A DNA stretch of 64,000 bases from Steinernema hermaphroditum (lineage: Eukaryota; Nematoda; Chromadorea; Rhabditida; Steinernematidae), in assembly GCA_030435675.1 (NCBI GenBank), contig CM059622.1, positions 434,001-498,000 on the forward strand, read 5' to 3'. The notes below the pieces were generated by a model, which searched no databases, was not told the DNA's origin, and worked only from the letters and a program-made list of their open reading frames with translations. Both the position numbers and the translations under genes were made by a program. Each line of letters begins with the position of its first letter. The first letter of the stretch is position 1. This document shows, in pieces, positions 25,901 through 35,650 of this stretch.

Positions 25901-26199
25901 CTCTGGAGGAGGACATCTTGGAAGACAACACCAAAGAGATCACACAGTTGCGTACACTTCTCAGCGAACACAAAAACGAAGTCACCCTTCTCAAGGAGAA
26001 CATCGAGAACAAGAGCGTGCAGGAAATCACACTGGCCGACGTCGACCGAATGAAGAATGAGCTGAGGAACATGGACGAGTTAGGTCTGCAGTTCAAAGGG
26101 TTCATGATGGCTCTGGACAGCGCCACTGAGGTCAACTTTCGTGAGGAGACCACACACCTCGACTGGAGCCAGGTTCCCAAGAGAAGCCATGTTGAGTGA
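19951..26199 (+). CDS. FLYWCH / ubiquitin-like / AIG1-like GTPase multidomain protein (gene A)
   Basis: Eleven exons, all phase-checked: 19951-20226, 20283-20474, 21428-21487, 21531-21848, 23197-23256, 23348-23434, 23481-23543, 23590-24363, 24428-24906, 24951-25647, 25738-26199; 1155 aa. Domains: FLYWCH-type zinc finger (aa about 20-66: YECLKC ... HQH); low-complexity linkers; a beta-grasp-like domain (exon 4, aa 177-282); a second diverged copy at aa about 353-430; Cys-rich zinc ribbon (aa about 486-535); GTPase with G1 GETGAGKST (aa 583-591), G3 DVPG (aa 671-674) and an AIG1-style G4 FCFTRAQ (about 740) in place of NKxD; a Cys/His cluster (aa about 904-977: CIRCGCSWDVHVHIRHQH); C-terminal coiled coil. 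GIMAP/AIG1 relatives are membrane or immune GTPases in other phyla; a role here is unproven. The ATG directly follows CCTTTAG, a likely trans-splice site. The first exon could instead end at 20235. AATAAA follows the stop by 22 nt. Confidence 0.85.
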
Positions 26200-26323
26200 T
26201 AAATCGTTTCTAATAACTTTAATAAATTTTGCTCTTTAGCTGAGTCTGTCCTTTAAGATAAGCGTTAAAACGCTTAAAGTATCTACCTAACCCATGGTAC
26301 TGTATTTTAAATGACTTTCAGGT
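26200..26323 (+). promoter_or_regulatory. operon-type intercistronic region with trans-splice acceptor
   Basis: Between the stop of gene A (26199) and the ATG of gene B (26324) there are 124 bp. AATAAA is at 26221-26226, and ACTTTCAG ends at 26321, two bases before the ATG. The distance of about 95 nt from polyA signal to acceptor is the classic spacing for SL2 trans-splicing in nematode operons. A separate promoter has no room to be obvious here. Confidence 0.65.
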
Positions 26324-29300
26324 ATGGCGCCGTTTGTGATTACGGTGAAATGGTCGATCTTCGTCGAGAACCAGTTCATTTCCAGAGAGAAGGAGAAGTT
26401 TTTCCTCAAGACGCCAAGCCTCCTGGAGCTGGCCAAGCAGATCCATCAGAAGTTGCGAATCGACAAGTGCTTCCAGTTCGTCAGAATTGCCTATATCGAC
26501 ATAGGAATCTTTCTGTCGAGAAGGGAAGTCGACTCGCCTGCTAAAACTGGGGATGACCTGGAATTTCGCTTTTTGGAGCGACCCTTGGTGAGTCTACTTA
26601 GATGGTTAGGAATCAATCGTGTTTAGGAGAGTTCTCATCCGCTGGCGCATCGAACTGGTTGTTTTTCGATGGGTTCTAGGCGCCCTCACAGTCCGCCCTA
26701 TAAACGTGAGTCAATTTCAAGGTCCACATTAAGATTATGCCAACCCGAGGCGGGAGGCACACTGAGATTTGATTTGAACCGCTTTATATAACGGAGTCAA
26801 CTTCGACTGTTCATGAGGAGCGGTACGATGGGAGCGCAGACGATCAAAGACAAGGGGTGTCGGTCTTTTCTCATCCTCTGCACTCTCTTTTTACCCCATG
26901 AACAATTGTAATTTGCCACAGTATATGATGTAACTGTCGGATGCGCGGCTAGGATTAGCTCCGGTTCAGGTATACGTTGCTGAGTTATTTGAAAACGGAA
27001 CATTTGAGTACCGCCAGATTTTGCCAGTTCAGTGCGATTTGGATAATTCGTCCTCTCAGAATCCAATAGGCGAGAAATACGCGCTGCATAATCCATTTTT
27101 GAAACCCGAACAACTAGATAAACTATGTGGCATCAGCAATACTGACACCCGAGCTGATTAACTCGAGGGTCGAGAATCGAAAGGAAAAACCCCCCGGAGA
27201 GTCAAGAGTGTACCCTGATTCCCACAGTTTTTTCATCGTCTCTCTCCCAGGAGATTGAATATCGAGATTTAAAGAGCATGAAAAGAACGCCTCTAACAAC
27301 TCTTAAATATTGTACTTATCGATTCTCCTGTTTCCCATTGCATTGTAGCCAGTTTCGCATCATGCGCGCCGTACCAGGACCGCAAACCATCTCGAAATAG
27401 CAACAAAACCAACGGATCAGTCAGTAATTTCTATCGCACATACTTCAATAATGTACGCTTAAGGCTGAACAGCAGCATAAGCAGAGTGTTCAAAGCGCTG
27501 CGAAATCTCTCAATGGAATGAATATTGACCCAACTGCAGAACAACGCAACTTGTCGAACCAAGCTCAAAGTCAGAAAGTGGATAACACCCGAAATGTAGG
27601 TGCATTTTCAGCTTTTCCAAGCTAGTTTTTTCAGGTCCGCAAGACTTCTACCCATTTCCCATCCGTCAATTCACAAGGTACGTGTATTTTTAGTTCAAAA
27701 TTTCGCATCCAGAAAGGACTTCTAAAATGCAACACTTCTTACCCTTTGCATAAACGAAAGTTCTAATTCATCGTGTACTCATCATAGATAGCTGGTCGAA
27801 AAACTGAGCACTTTCTGGGTCAACCTAATGAGGCAATTAAACAGCACATTTTTATACATTCTGAATGAAAGATTCTGTATATTATTTTGATGGACATAAA
27901 AGAGAGGCTCACCTCAAACTTCCAGTCCCGTCCGCAGCAACATTTCAGATGGGAAACACGTCATGTGATTGCTTTGAGTATAGAGTGCGTAGGCCAGGCA
28001 ACATACGATGTGCAAGGGGTTTAACCGTGGAATGAGCGCGAAAAGAAGCGAAATATGCGACCTCGTAGCGCATGTATGATGCAGGTTTAGGACCAAATTC
28101 GACTCCGGGTGGCGGATAGGGGCCGTTTGGGGGATATGGTGTGGTGTGTGCCTGTTGCTGTCAATTACAAAGTTGTTCCATTTTGGCTGAAACGTTTTTT
28201 TGTGGTTGCTGTTTCGTTTTAACACTACAGAATCAGGCTTAACTGAATTTGTAAAAGTCACGACCACGTGAAGTGGCTCGGCCGACGGGCAGACTGGCGC
28301 AGTGGTCCAAGGCGCGCGCCACCCACGAGGCCGCGGGATCGACTCCCGGGGGGGGGGGGGGGGCGTTTTTTCTTTTTCGTTTCTTTTTGCTTGTTTTCTC
28401 TTTCTCCTCGCTTTCTCTTTCTCCTCGCTTTCTTCTCTTCACTTTGCTTTTTGCGTTCACTTTCGAAGGAGGGAGAGGAGAATGCCTAACTCGGTGAATA
28501 CGAAACAAGTCACAAGTAGCAATAGAGACCTATAAAATGGCTGTGTCAGGGGCGACATCTAAACAATAAAATGATCACGAAGTGATGGTGAGAGATCGTC
28601 AGGGTAGCGTAGAACCGTAGGTCTGTTTCTAAACAATGACAGGAATTTGAGTTTTCAAAGAAACCACATGCGCTTGAACACTCTCTCCATCTAGGTTGTA
28701 CCGATCCGCCACACAATGCCGAACCTCAACTTTTAATAAAACATCCACACTTGCCACTGCCCAAGTCCGACGGTAAGTAATCTAGTCACCTAACCAGCCT
28801 ACCCATCATCCTTTAGACTTCTGTCCTCCGCGGAGCTTCTCTCGTCCGTCTAGCATCCTTGTGGACGACGCTGCGCCCCAGCATACTCCACCGCCAATCC
28901 CACCCAAGCCCGCCAGGCTCAGCGCCCAGAGTCCATCCGAAATCACCTTTTCGGCGCAGCTCGACCTGGCTAAAAGTCACAAACGTCCGTTAGCCGACGT
29001 GCAACTCAACGAAGAAGCTAAAAGGCCTCATTTGACAAATGGAGATATCGGTTTTACCGTACCCATTGTTCCAGAAGATCCCACGACCATAGTCCTCCTC
29101 GGTGAGACGGGCGTCGGAAAGAGCACTTTTGTCAATGCCATCTGCAACTACTTGAAGTTTGACACCCTGGGGGAAGCTGAATCGTCGGCGGACCTCAACT
29201 TCCTTATCCCAGCACAGTTCAACTTTGGCGATCAGAAAATCGTTGTGGGAGTCGACCAAAACGAGGAATTGAACGACGAAGGCGCCTCGGCGACTCAAAG

Positions 29301-30864
29301 ACCCAAGGCCTATGAGTTCGCCCACGGAAACAAGACCTACCGTATCATCGACGTTCCCGGCATTGGCGACAGCCGAGGCCTCGAACAAGATCAGAAGAAT
29401 TTCGACATGATCGTCGAGGAAATCAACAAGTACCCACAGATCCACGCTGTCTGCATTCTGATGCCATCAGAAGGGGCGCGACTGACCGTGGCTATGAAGT
29501 ACTGTATCCACGAGCTTCTCTCGAATCTTCACCAAGACGTGGCGAAGAACATCGTCTTCTGCTTCACAAAGACGCGCGCCACTTTCTACAAAAATGGAGG
29601 AACGTATTCTCTGCTTGAACGGTATCTACAGAAGTTGGAGGAGAAGCAGGGTGTCAATGTCAAGTTGAACAGGGACACCACGTACTTCTTCGACAATGAG
29701 GCCTTCAGGTAAGGAGAATAAGTGGATGAAGGGTTTTTTCTTTTTTAACAACAAAGGTCACAAGTTAAACCTCGTTAAATTGTTAGTTCAGCGATGGACG
29801 AGTATCCGGGTAGTCGGGTTTTCTCGGACATTCGGATCAGAACCGTGCAAACCGAAACTGTGAAAACCCGAAGCTGAGAATAAAATAAGAACGCTCAAAT
29901 GCCCCGCACCCAGCCAACCCACCCTGAACCCTGTTGATGAACCGAACATGGCTAGTGATCGAATCCCAAGGAATTTCAGAGGTTCACATTCACAGCGTTC
30001 CTTAAGTCCTAGATGGATTCATATAGCTCCAAAGGTAGCATAGCACTATTTTTGAGGTGTATTACTGCGGCCGGTTTACTTCGGGTACCCCACCGAGACC
30101 TCGAACATAAAGTCACAAAATTGAGACAGCTCTATCTCTCCGCACCAAAGGATCAAGGAGATGAGCAAATTTCCCGGTAGTCGTGTTTTTAAGCACCCGG
30201 ATGCTACCAATGCTGATTACTCCCTTACCATATCTTTTCAATATACTTTTCATAATAGAGGTCTTCTTGAGATGGACACATCCACCATTTTTTATTTAGA
30301 TTCCTCTGCATCCAGAAGAAGACGGGAGCCTTGGACAACCAACGCGTCGACATGGTCAAGAGTTGGGATATCTCCAGAGAGAACGCGAAGAGACTCCTCG
30401 ACTACGTCTTCACGCTTCCTCCCCACGACACAAGACAGATGGCGGCCTTGTCGGAGGCCAAAAGAGTAGTGATGAAGATCGCTCAGCTGGCTGCAGAGGT
30501 CAACGCTCTGATGACCAACGGTTCCATAGTGACCGAATCAACTCACAGGAACAAAATCGAGCAGATCTGCGCGAAATGTTCCGCGTTTCTGCGTCAGAAC
30601 GCTCTGAGCGCCAGAAGCGATGACTATGTGACCTACTTAAAGAGTGCCATAGAGACCGCAGAACACGAAGCGATGCTTGGAGAAGGCAACGAGAAGCTTC
30701 TCGATCTCAAGAACAGTCTGAACAGTTACGAGCGCCAAGTGTCCATTCTGGAGCATTCAAATGACATCCAGCAGAAGGTAAACGTGGATGAAATTTACGA
30801 GCTTAAGTCACAGCTTCAACAGTTGGCAGCGGAATACGGTATTTACATCGATAAGGTATGGTAG
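26324..30864 (+). CDS. ubiquitin-like / AIG1-like GTPase, shortened paralogue (gene B)
   Basis: Exons: 26324-26587, 27349-27423, 27464-27595, 27635-27677, 28695-28772, 28817-29708, 30300-30864; phases agree, 682 aa. Exon 1 is the ubiquitin/PB1-like domain shared with 16886-17161. Exons 2-5 encode Gln/Ser/Asn-rich linker; exon 3 may start nine bases later because its acceptor is AAG. A proline-rich stretch PPPIPPKPAR (aa about 217) fits an SH3-binding PxxPxR motif. The GTPase has G1 GETGVGKST (aa 293-301), DVPGIGD and FCFTKTR, followed by HDTRQM and a coiled coil. Compared with genes A and C it lacks the FLYWCH finger, the zinc ribbon before the GTPase and the entire C-terminal Cys/His cluster; sequence passes straight from the post-GTPase helix to the coiled coil. 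Probably co-transcribed with gene A. The 1-kb intron 4 holds a tRNA-like repeat with a G-run. Confidence 0.82.
28270..28470 (+). repeat. tRNA-like element with G16 run and pyrimidine tract in intron 4 of gene B
   Basis: ACTGGCGCAGTGGTCCAAGG is a strong A-box and GGGATCGACTCCCG a near-consensus B-box about 35 bases later. It runs directly into a homopolymer of 16 G (28348-28363) and then about 100 bases of almost pure pyrimidine (CTTTCTCTTTCTCCTCGC repeats). This is SINE-like: a tRNA head with a simple tail. The long open frames reported by translation across it are low-complexity artefacts. Confidence 0.6.
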
Positions 30865-31411
30865 CAGTGTATCATAAAACAGTGATGATAGTCATTCAGA
30901 AATCGACAATATCGACCGTTTGAAGAGAGCCGTTAGAAGATGACTTTGTTAGTAACTTATTGTGCGCTGTTTGAAGGTTATGTTAACTGATTGAGCTTTG
31001 TAAAAAACGTGTCATGTTAAATTGTGGGTTCACTCATGGTGTACACCTTTCGAATGGCTAATTGCTGTACTTCCAAAGGCGGCAGTTCCCTGACGGAATG
31101 TTATGGAGAGTTTAGAGCAGTGACCGGAACGAGTCCGCCGACAAATGACAACATTTGACAAATCAGACGGCTTTTATTTTCGACCGTCCGAAGGGAGCGG
31201 TATGAGAAAGCACAGACGAACAGAGAAAAAGAAAACCTCCGTCTTTTGGACACATTTAATGCACTGTTCTGGAGTACCTTTGAAAAGCAATATCAAGTGG
31301 CAATCAGACCACTTTTATTCTACCAGAAAGTGTTTTGAGGAGTACTCAAAAGGGGATAATGTAAACGTTGCTGTCAATTATTGTCTATTGTTGGCGGTCC
31401 TAGTGAATTTT
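30865..31411. other. 3' flank of gene B
   Basis: No gene seen. Around 31190-31235 it has GGGAGCGGTATGAGAAAGC ACAGACGAACAG-like sequence, also present near 26818-26850 and, more weakly, 20866-20900, so it carries a fragment of a dispersed repeat. Confidence 0.5.
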
Positions 31412-32400
31412 CCTCCTCTACAAGATGCTGCACAGAAAACAGGTGATCCTCATTACAAGGATGCGCCAACAGGTCGTTTTAAGAACCACGGTCTTAAAAA
31501 AACATAGTTTTAGGACCCCGGGCGTGGAGTACAGTGGGGCGGGGGGGGGGGGTAAAGTCATAGTGAAGTGGGCTTCCCTACAAGATGCCGCGAAAAAAAT
31601 ACGCGATCGTCATTACAGGTATGGGTCAAAACATTGAAGTGAACTAGGAGGTTTAGCGTGTGGTCCCGCAACGATCTCCCTGAATGGCAGGAAACTACGG
31701 TAGATTTACATAAAATGACCTGTTTACCCCATTTTTCTCGGCTGGGGGGGGTAAATGGGGGTCTAATCGATAGAGCTCGCCTAGCTCTATGTAACAGTGC
31801 ATCGAAATTACTATGTTTCATTGCTGTTTTTAGCCTAAGATGGTCAGATTCATTGGAAATCCTTCATAGGTTTCTTAACCCCACAAGTCTTGAATGTGGA
31901 TTTTCCGCCTCTAGAAGATGCTGCAGAGAAAAGACGTGATGGTCATTACAGAAATTGGACAAAAACTGAAAATAAGTAAATGTGGTCCCACAACGATATC
32001 CCTCAATGGCAGGAAAATACGGTAAAATTGCAAAATTGGCCAGTTTACCCCTTTTTCCTTGGCTGGGGGGGAGTAAAGTAGGGTCTAATCGATAGAGCTC
32101 GCCTAGCTCTATGCAGCAGTACATCGAAATTACTATGTTTCATTGCCGGCTTTTTGGCCTAAGAGGCAGACTTTTGTGGAAAAATCGTCAATTTGCCTTA
32201 TGTTTTGCAATATGATCGTTTATCAAGCCACGTACTGTCGGGTAGACCCCTTGATGCCTGCCCCAGCCGAGAAAAAAGGCCATTTTTACTGTAAACTGCC
32301 CACAAATCCAGCGTATTTTACACTCCCACGCGACCGTCGCGGTACATTGCGAATTCAGGGATTTCGTTGCGGGACCACAATCGACCCACCCTTTGCCCAC
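31412..32400. repeat. tandem plus inverted repeat cluster
   Basis: A unit beginning CTACAAGATGC(T/C)GC occurs near 31419, 31574 and, as CTAGAAGATGCTGC, near 31911. The last two units share about 250 bp, including GTGGTCCC(G/A)CAACGAT, a G-rich core (CTGGGGGGG) and TCTAATCGATAGAGCTCGCC. A further copy lies inverted at about 32255-32380 (GCCGAGAAAAAAGGCC ... GCGGGACCACAAT). The block lies between the convergent ends of GTPase genes B and C, and includes G-runs at 31541-31552 and 31745-31751. No protein is encoded. It could form foldback structures. Confidence 0.8.
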
Positions 32401-32581
32401 TCCTGGTTGTACGGATGAACTTGAAAACATACGGCCAGGTCGGGTCGAGCCGGGCACGACTTTCTGGATCATTTTTCCACATTTTGAATGTGATGTTAAC
32501 TGATTAAACGTGTCATGTTAATCTGTGAGTCTAAGGGTGCGATAGGTTATATATTATTGCACTTTGCAGTTAAGGTTAAGC

Positions 32582-35500
32582 TCAAAACATGTTCTGAATC
32601 TTGTTGATTCCGGCCCAGACGCGTTCGCGCATTCCGTTCTTATAGTACTTCATTTCCGTCCCGAACCAGGAGAGATGAACTTCCTCTGGATCCTCCTTCT
32701 CCTGCTCGTCTACCTTCTCCAGGGCATTCATGAAGCTGCAGAACTGAGGTCCCAGTTCCGACATGTTCTTCAGCTCGTTTTTCATGTCCTCCACGTCTTC
32801 TACCGTAATCTTCTCGTTTCCTTTGACACGGGCACTGAATATCGCCACTTCTTGTTCATATTCTCGTAAATACTTCTCCAACTCCTCCACTTTCTGTTGA
32901 CCTTCTCCAGTAGCGGCTACTTCTTGTTTCGCCTGGTCGATGCACATCTTCAGATACTCTCCGTAGGCGTCGTTCGTCACAGCGATGGCGTTGCTTTGCA
33001 GGAAGGCCATGAACTTGGCCGCGATGGACTTGACCTTGAGCTCTTGACTGTTGAGCACCGCGAATCGTTCTTCCAGCCCTGTTATGACGTCTTGTAGCTG
33101 GACTCTCTTGTCATCGTTTTTATTGAGCACATTTTGAACACTGCGATTGATCATATTCTTCGTTCTCTGTACGTGTTCATAAGAGATGTGCAGATGGCAG
33201 TTCCAGCTGCAACCGCAGTTCACGCACTTTGAGATGTCGCTCTTAAGAGCTCTGCAGTACTGTAGTCGTGGGTTCGGGTACTTGTCCAGCGTGGAACCTC
33301 GGACTCCGCACCCGTCGTGGCAAACGGTTTTGTACACCACCATGGTTTCCTTAGTGCCGGGTATTGGAATCTTGCCCGTGCAGCTGTGGCTGGCACAGAC
33401 GGTCCTTGGCTTATTGAGAGGGACACACTCCACTACGGTCTGTTGATAGTTGAGCATTTTGGACAGGTCGACGCTCTTCTTCTTCGTCTGCATAAGACTC
33501 ATCTTCATTGCCCTGATGATCCTCTTGTTGAGCTGAATGTTCTTAGTGATTTCGACGGAGATAGGCGTCAGCCCTAGGATGATCCTCTTCGCCTCGTTGA
33601 TGCTCAGCATGTCCCTGGTGGAATGGGGTTCGATGGCCAAGAAATGATTCAATGCGCGGTAGGAGTTTTCCAGGGAGATCTCCCAGCTCTCGGCAAAGAC
33701 TTCCTTGCGGGGAAGAAAGTGACCGTTGAGGGCGAAGCAGAGGTAGTTGAAGCCTTCGTTGTCGAAGGAGTACATCGTCTCTTCGGTGAGGCTGATGTTC
33801 ACGTTCTTCTCGATCTCGAACTCCGTAAGGTGCTTCTGCAGAATCGGCTCTGTGTCACCAGCGTCATAATCATATGATCGCGATTTCGTGAAGCAAAAGA
33901 TGATGTTCTTGGCCGCGTCTTGATGGAGCTGAGTGAGAAGAGTATTGATGCAGTACCTCATGGCTACAGTCAGCCGAGAGGTCCCAGCGGGGATGAGGAT
34001 GGCGATTCCGTGAAGTGTCCGGTAAGCATCTAGCGCGTTCATGATCATAGAGAAGTTCTTTCGGTCCTGGGTGACGCCTCGACAATCACCAACTCCCGGA
34101 ACGTCGATGAACCTGATCAGTCTATGCTCGTAGAGGAACGTGTACGTCTTCGGTTTCTGAGTGGCGGATTCTCCGACAATTTGACTCTCATTATCATCGG
34201 CTTCTCCAATCTCGATCCTCACGGAACAACCCTTGATCTTGGCGTTGAGGACAGAATGGATCGGGATCTCAGGATCCCCGCTTCTTATGGCCTCATCCAA
34301 GCTGCTGAACTTCACGTAGTTGAAGATCGAGTTCACCCACGTCGACTTTCCGGCACCGGTCTCTCCCAGGAGAAGGATGTTGATCTCCTCACAACTGCCG
34401 TACTCGTCGAACACTTTCTCGAGATCATCCTTCGTCGCCTCGACGAACTCCTCCTTGTGATTTTCGTGGCTGCACTTGAAAGACGCCATGTCCCTGGGGA
34501 ACGCCCCACAGTGGCAGTAGAAAAAGTGTTGGTAGTCGTACACCAACGGCCCGTCACATTTTCCGCAGAACCATTGGCGGACTTCTTCTGTGCATTCTAG
34601 TGGGCACACCATGGAGAAGGGCGTCGATTTCTTCGGTACAGAAATATCGAGCGGAATGAAGTCATAGGCAGGGCGAACAACGTCATGGATGGACACGATG
34701 TCGAAATCTTCATCGAGTTGTGGAGAAAGAGAGTTCAGCGGGGTATCCTGAAATTGGTGACTTTACTGGGGGTGACCACTATTCCCAAAATTAGGTATTT
34801 TTCCTATTCAACCAAATATAAATGATATGTTTTGTTCCTGTCTTGTCAAGAGAGTCCGTCGCTAGCACCTAACCACCCGCGCCACCTTCTCAAGCCGAAG
34901 AGTCGATGCAACTCCAAAGTCAGCTACTTCGATAAAGGGCTACCTCACTCTGCCCAACGGACCACCGTCTCGCCAAGAAGACCGTCAACACCGCCCAACC
35001 ACCCGCGCCGCCTTCTCAAGCCAAAGAATCGGCGAAAGTCCAAAATCGGCGTAGTCTAACAATGGGTTATCCCACTTCGCCCTCTGAGCCCCACCCCCGG
35101 TGACCACGCAAATTAATGGGACCGTTGATATATATCACATAGATAGAAGGCTAGAAGAAGGTCAACATCAGTTGCGTAATTTGTTTCTTTGTTTTACATA
35201 TATGAGACGTCATGCACGCCGTGATGCCGTTGATTCGGAAAGAAACGAATCGGGATTTCGGGATCCTCTCTTCTTAGGGCCTCATTCAAGCTATCGAACT
35301 TCACGTTAAATCGGAAAGATGAATGCTCAAAATGGTTCTCCTGACAGAAGACGCTGACGTCATAGGGTTCTCATTATTTGAATTTGTCATAGTGTGTTAT
35401 TGGGTGATATGCGATTACTTACGTTATCTGGCTTTTCCATTTCGTGGTTATGCTCCACGAAGAGAAGTCCGTCACCATCGGTGGACAATTTCGGAGCCCT

Positions 35501-35650
35501 AACCAGTGCTCTACATCCTTCCATGGAGCACACATAGAAAACGGTCTCGTCCGTGGTCGTGTTGAGCTGGTAAATGAAGCCTTCCGCATCTGTCACCTTG
35601 AAAGGATCATCCTGGACTTGGCAGATTCGAATAGATCGCATAACGGCCAT
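32582..35650 (-). CDS. FLYWCH / zinc-ribbon / AIG1-like GTPase (gene C)
   Basis: Exon 1 35650-35423 and exon 2 34747-32582 join in phase 0 to 797 aa. Exon 1 is a FLYWCH-type finger: GFIYQLNTTTDETVFYVC, then C at +5 and HNH. CCAG ends 2 nt before the ATG, a trans-splice start. Exon 2 (722 codons, intronless) has a Cys-rich ribbon (aa about 124-168), G1 GETGAGKST (aa 204-212), DVPGVGD (aa 291-297), FCFTKSR, an HSTRDM helix, the Cys/His cluster ending CVNCGCSWNCHLHISYEH, and a coiled coil to the C-terminus. It lacks the beta-grasp-like domains of genes A and B. In gene A the homologous region is split by three introns, so the single long exon means either intron loss or ancestral intronlessness. 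Small exons in the 675-nt intron cannot be excluded; that intron contains repeats and a fragment of another GTPase copy. Confidence 0.85.
34860..35065. repeat. direct repeat of about 115 bp in intron of gene C
   Basis: AACCACCCGCGCCACCTTCT and AACCACCCGCGCCGCCTTCT (about 34871 and 34998) open two adjacent diverged units that both continue into AAGCC(G/A)AAGA(G/A)TCG. A weaker relative is near 37185-37230. No function seen. Confidence 0.65.
35240..35312 (-). pseudogene. fragment of an AIG1-like GTPase paralogue
   Basis: On the minus strand this translates to VKFDSLNEALRREDPEIPIR, colinear with VKFSSLDEAIRSGDPEIPIH just after the G1 motif of gene C (about 34262-34320). DNA identity over about 60 bp is roughly 80%. 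No G1 or G3 motif surrounds it. It is a remnant of another GTPase copy lodged in the intron of gene C, so the cluster once held at least one more member. Confidence 0.75.

Noticed and set aside
28268..28535. Overlapping frames rich in Phe/Ser/Leu or Lys/Glu
   Set aside because: Translation of a tRNA-like head, G-run and pyrimidine tract; low complexity and intronic.
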